10,867 bases of DNA. It comes from Larix sibirica (taxonomy: Eukaryota > Streptophyta > Pinopsida > Pinales > Pinaceae). Shown here piece by piece: positions 8,450 through 10,867 of this stretch. The stretch is from positions 11,018 through 21,884 of the forward strand of contig NWUY0300034170.1 of the NCBI GenBank assembly GCA_004151065.3. The letters are read 5' to 3'. A model generated the notes under the pieces. The model was not told the origin of the DNA. It searched no databases and worked only from the letters and a program-made list of their open reading frames with translations. How positions within the stretch are numbered: the stretch's first letter is position 1; the number at the start of each line of letters is the position of its first letter. The translations under genes and the position numbers were made by a program.

Positions 8450-8636
8450 GGTCCTAAGGATTTAGTTTCCTCCCTTGATCATGGTCAAGGCATCGAGGCC
8501 GATATTGAATGCTCAAAACATCCTAATGATGCCAACATCCTAATGAGATCCCAAGGATTGGGGTTCCTCCCTCATCCATGTCTAGCAACTCGAGACTCAT
8601 TTATGGTGCTCAAATATTTTTAATGGTACCCATATC
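8450..8636 (+). repeat. Copy A of a dispersed ~186-bp repeat
   Basis: Matches 10302-10487 over its whole length, about nine bases in ten by hand count, with one single-base gap. The first 145 bases are the best preserved. Both copies are open for about 34 codons in the same frame with two residue differences, but that follows from the DNA similarity and does not show coding. No terminal inverted repeats or polymerase III boxes were found. The TTCCTCCCT...ATG word appears twice within the unit (8465 and 8560). Confidence 0.85.
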
Positions 8637-9082
8637 TTTTTAAAAATCTCATAAACCAAAATTAGACTAAGTGAACTTTAACTATCATTATCCTCAAGTT
8701 TAAAAATAAATTTATAAATTTTATAAAATTGTACTTAAAGCCAATCAAAACTAAAAAAAAGTCATTTGAATCATTAAATATTAATATAATGTAACATTGA
8801 CATATTCATGATGACGATGATGGTCTCTTTTGAGCAATTAGAAGGTTATAAAGATATGGAGCAAATATTTTCATGTGAATGTGAATGTAAACATGGAATT
8901 TTAAGAGAAAGTGATTTTCATTTTCAACCCTCCTCCTATAATGTTCAAAACTATAAGAACTCAAAAAATCTATTTAATTAATTAAGAACATGTATTAATA
9001 TATAATGTAACTATGACATGTACAATTTTGACTTTAATATTTAAAAACATGTATTTCTTTTTAAAAACTTTATAGACTAAAC
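8637..9082. other. AT-rich spacer, no gene seen
   Basis: Very AT-rich with many stops in all frames. It includes a second copy of the 22-base word (8787-8808), a weaker third near 9003-9024, and an ATTAATTAATTAAG run near 8976. I see no recognisable gene or RNA. Confidence 0.55.
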
Positions 9083-9252
9083 TTTTTTTTCAGCAAGAAA
9101 AAAATCCTACTTTTGTCATTCAAATGTGAATAAAAAAATACATCAACCAACATTTATAACCCTTAAAACAAAAGGCTCATATTCTTTTCACATATAGATT
9201 AGATCATAAAAAACATGTCCAAAAAAACATCCAAAGATACAGCGGTTACATG

Positions 9253-9418
9253 TTCTGTTATACCAGTACAACAACATAATCAATAAGCATAATAAAAAGG
9301 TGTCTTTTACAATTTTTGTTGGAAGTAACTCCAAATTCTGTTATACCAGTACAACAACAAAATCAGTAAGCATAACAAAAAGGTGTTTTTTACAGATTTT
9401 GTTGGAAGTAACTCCACC
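9253..9418. repeat. 83-bp imperfect tandem duplication
   Basis: Units 9253-9335 and 9336-9418 both begin TTCTGTTATACCAGTACAAC and both carry TTGTTGGAAGTAACTCC near the end, with about eight differences between them. They lie in what would be the 3' non-coding part of the minus-strand retroelement. The divergence makes it older than the perfect 62-bp duplication nearby. Confidence 0.9.
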
Positions 9419-9474
9419 ACCATGAGTATAAAAAACATGTACTTATATTGAGAAGAAGTTTATAGATCCCTCAT

Positions 9475-9908
9475 CTATTTGAATAGAAGATTCATCAGGA
9501 TACCTTTATCACCAGCAAGTACCTTTTTTGATAATATATCTACTTACGAGTTCTGATGTTTATAGATATGAGAAATATCAACAGATCTGAAAGATGAAAG
9601 GAGAGTCTTTGTGCGAGCATATCAATTTGAAAGAGCCAATACATTGATATCAGAAATTAAAGGAGAGTCTTTGTGCGAGCATATCAATTTGAAAGAGCCA
9701 ATACATTGATATCAGAAATTCCCTTAGCCCAGTTTACCACCACCATTAAGTCACCATATATCTTTAGAGACTCAATTCCAAATATTGAAGCAATATTACA
9801 AATGCACCAAACTAGTGAAAACAACTTAGCTTTGGTGTTTGTTCCTGAACCACATTGCATTTGAATTTGAATTTGAACATAGGATATTAAGAGCAACGCC
9901 TTACACTC
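9475..9908 (-). pseudogene. RNase H domain relic of the second retroelement
   Basis: Reading the minus strand, GSGTNTKAKLFSL (about 9851-9813) matches G.GTN..AEL.AL, followed by GIESLKIYGDLMVVVNWAKG (9779-9720) where the family has IYGDS..V..W..G. Further on come HIYKHQNS and VDILSKKVLAGDKGIL (from about 9558 down), the C-terminal HIYREHN..AD.LSK motif. The Asp of GD (9752-9750) and the last Asp are kept. The catalytic Glu is Lys (9827-9825), one transition from Glu. Stops lie just upstream of 9908, after Ser-Asn in the middle, and at 9546-9544 inside the last motif. A 62-bp duplication shifts the frame between the two halves. The end is TAG at 9477-9475. Confidence 0.78.
9597..9720. repeat. 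Perfect 62-bp tandem duplication
   Basis: Copies at 9597-9658 and 9659-9720 are identical at every base I compared. The unit lies inside the minus-strand RNase H relic. Because 62 is not a multiple of three, it shifts the frame. If one copy is ignored, the two halves of the domain fall in a single frame, showing the duplication came later than the coding sequence. Confidence 0.95.
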
Positions 9909-9993
9909 ACTTTAGCTGACATTATATCACGATTCTAAAAAAAATTAGAAACCAAAAGGCCAAAATTTCTCACAGCATTCACATTAACTGAAA

Positions 9994-10305
9994 TTACAAT
10001 CCAAAAAGCCCAAAATTTGGCAAAATACCAGTAACCAGAGGGACAGAAAGATATTTATATCCTCCTCCGTTGGCAACGAATTTGTTGACGAGAGCGAGGG
10101 CATTATTTATCAATTTACACACATTCTGCACGCGGGCCGTTACCATGACCGTGACCTTCCCGTTGGTGTTCAGATCCTGAAAACCATTGAGGCAGGAGTC
10201 CTGGTCTGTGAGCGACGCGCTCATCCATGTCTCCACGTTGCTCATCTGAAACTGGAATGTGTTCCAATTCAAGTGTTTCAGCTGCTCCAGAGATCCAAAG
10301 TGGTC
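9994..10305 (-). pseudogene. Pectin methylesterase inhibitor-type domain fragment (type I pectinesterase pro-region)
   Basis: Read on the minus strand, the frame is open from 10305 to the stop at 9996-9994, about 103 codons. It begins at the repeat boundary with GSLEQLKHLNW and continues with VETWMSASLTDQDSCLNGF, then TARVQNVCKLINNALALVNK. These match the last helices of the PMEI domain, whose usual wording is VQTWLSAALT..DTCLDGF and V..LTSNALAL. PMEI proteins, and the pro-regions of type I pectinesterases, bind pectin methylesterase and restrain it in the secretory path and cell wall. The tail (about 10050-9996) faintly recalls the linker before the catalytic domain, so a pectinesterase pro-region is likelier than a stand-alone inhibitor. 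The N-terminal half of the domain, the signal peptide and the catalytic domain are missing. No start codon of its own is visible. GC content is higher than in the surroundings, as expected of a host coding piece. Confidence 0.8.
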
Positions 10306-10487
10306 TTAAGGATTTAGTTTCCTCCCTTGATCATGGTAAAGGCATCGAGACCGATATTGAATGCTCAAAACATCCTAATGATGCCAACATCCTAATGAGG
10401 TCCCAAGGATCGAGGTTCCTCCTCATCCATGTCTAGCAACCCGAGAGTTATTTTTGATGTTCAAATATTTTTAACAGTATCGATATC
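10302..10487 (+). repeat. Copy B of the dispersed ~186-bp repeat
   Basis: Pairs with 8450-8636. Its left edge falls at the point where the pectinesterase-like frame ends, so the repeat appears to replace or interrupt the rest of that domain. No matching pectinesterase sequence was seen on its far side. The right edge is near GATATC at 10482-10487, after which similarity stops. Confidence 0.85.
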
Positions 10488-10867
10488 ACTACTTGAAGAA
10501 AAAATATTCCATAGGTATCATTAATGATTTGAGGTTTCATTCATGGCCCTTGAATCTTAGAAGCTAAATTTTTGGACTAATATCTAAGTTTCATTGATTA
10601 ACATTTGTACAAACCTTCAAATTAATACATGCAGTTTTGTAAAATACCTAATAGTGACAATATGCCCACTAAGAGGAAAATAATCCCATTTAGAGGTCAT
10701 GCATGTTAGCTCAAGGTGTTTTTCTTGGCCCTCAATGTAGAAAATATTCCTTTAAAGTGTTATGTGTAGGTATACTTCCTCCACCATGTTGAGAACCATG
10801 TGACCCATACCTTGTGCTTGAAAATTATAATGGTGATTGCACCGAGTGAAACTAGGTGCTCTACAGC
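10488..10867. other. Right flank, no gene seen
   Basis: AT-rich sequence with no recognised protein, RNA or repeat on either strand. A word near 10773 (CTTCCTCC followed by ACCATG) weakly recalls the core of the ~180-bp repeat but is too short to claim. Confidence 0.5.

Larger units (their letters stand above)
9083..9908 (-). mobile_element. Fragment of a second retroelement with RNase H (minus strand)
   Basis: A relic read right to left. It carries an RNase H domain (9475-9908) and then about 390 bases of non-coding sequence that ends at oligo-A on the minus strand (T run at 9083-9090). That layout suggests a 5'-truncated LINE with its 3' leader and short tail, although plant Ty3-type elements with an extra RNase H cannot be excluded. 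It is too different from the RNase H at 6875-7459 to be a copy of the same element. No clear target-site duplication was found. The left boundary rests only on the T run. Confidence 0.55.

Noticed and set aside
9068-9950. Target-site duplication around the minus-strand retroelement
   Set aside because: The sequence beside the T run at 9083 and the sequence near 9930 share only AT-rich words with gaps; no convincing match.
8414-10436. A near-identical short protein encoded in both copies of the ~186-bp repeat (8414-8623 and 10227-10436)
   Set aside because: The shared part follows from the DNA identity of the repeat, the frames run into unrelated sequence upstream in each copy, and no start or family resemblance supports coding.
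1-10867. CRISPR array, bacterial operon, toxin-antitoxin or retron-type system
   Set aside because: No regularly spaced repeats, ribosome binding sites or related genes are present; the reverse transcriptase is clearly of plant LINE type.

Overview
The window reads as plant nuclear DNA, almost entirely decayed repeats. The evidence is a plant-type LINE (L1-like, with a DUF4283-like ORF1 and a C-terminal RNase H domain in ORF2), a fragment of a plant pectin methylesterase pro-region/inhibitor domain, AT-rich spacers, and no bacterial operon structure, tRNA or rRNA. A large-genome seed plant, possibly a gymnosperm, would fit old and heavily mutated retroelements lying next to gene fragments, but that placement is only an inference.

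Positions 1-285 are AT-rich flank. From about 309 to 7901 lies one nearly complete, dead LINE on the + strand. It has a 5' leader (309-962), a broken ORF1 (963-3151) with a DUF4283-like domain and a ruined zinc knuckle, and a broken ORF2 (3167-7459). ORF2 carries, in order, an endonuclease, a reverse transcriptase, a connection region, a zinc-binding region and RNase H. A 3' leader with an AATAAA signal and a short A-rich tail follows. Imperfect flanking repeats (286-308 and 7902-7928), differing by four transitions and one 4-base indel, look like an aged target-site duplication. Many in-frame stops and several frameshifts mean no ORF can now make a working protein.

From 7929 to 9082 there is AT-rich spacer with a repeat family of about 180-186 bp (8261-8449 divergent, 8450-8636 clear, and a third copy at 10302-10487). 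On the minus strand, 9475-9908 holds a second, unrelated RNase H fragment, with a probable 3' tail reaching down to an oligo-T at 9083-9090. It contains a perfect 62-bp tandem duplication that breaks its frame, and an 83-bp imperfect tandem duplication downstream. Also on the minus strand, 9994-10305 is the C-terminal part of a pectin methylesterase inhibitor-type domain, cut off at its N-terminal side exactly where the third copy of the ~186-bp repeat begins. Positions 10488-10867 show nothing recognisable.

There is no working gene set here and I see no new biological system. The interest lies in how the wreckage is arranged: the dated LINE insertion, an insert of about 210 bp inside its reverse transcriptase, the second RNase H relic with its recent duplication, and a repeat sitting at the breakpoint of a host gene fragment.
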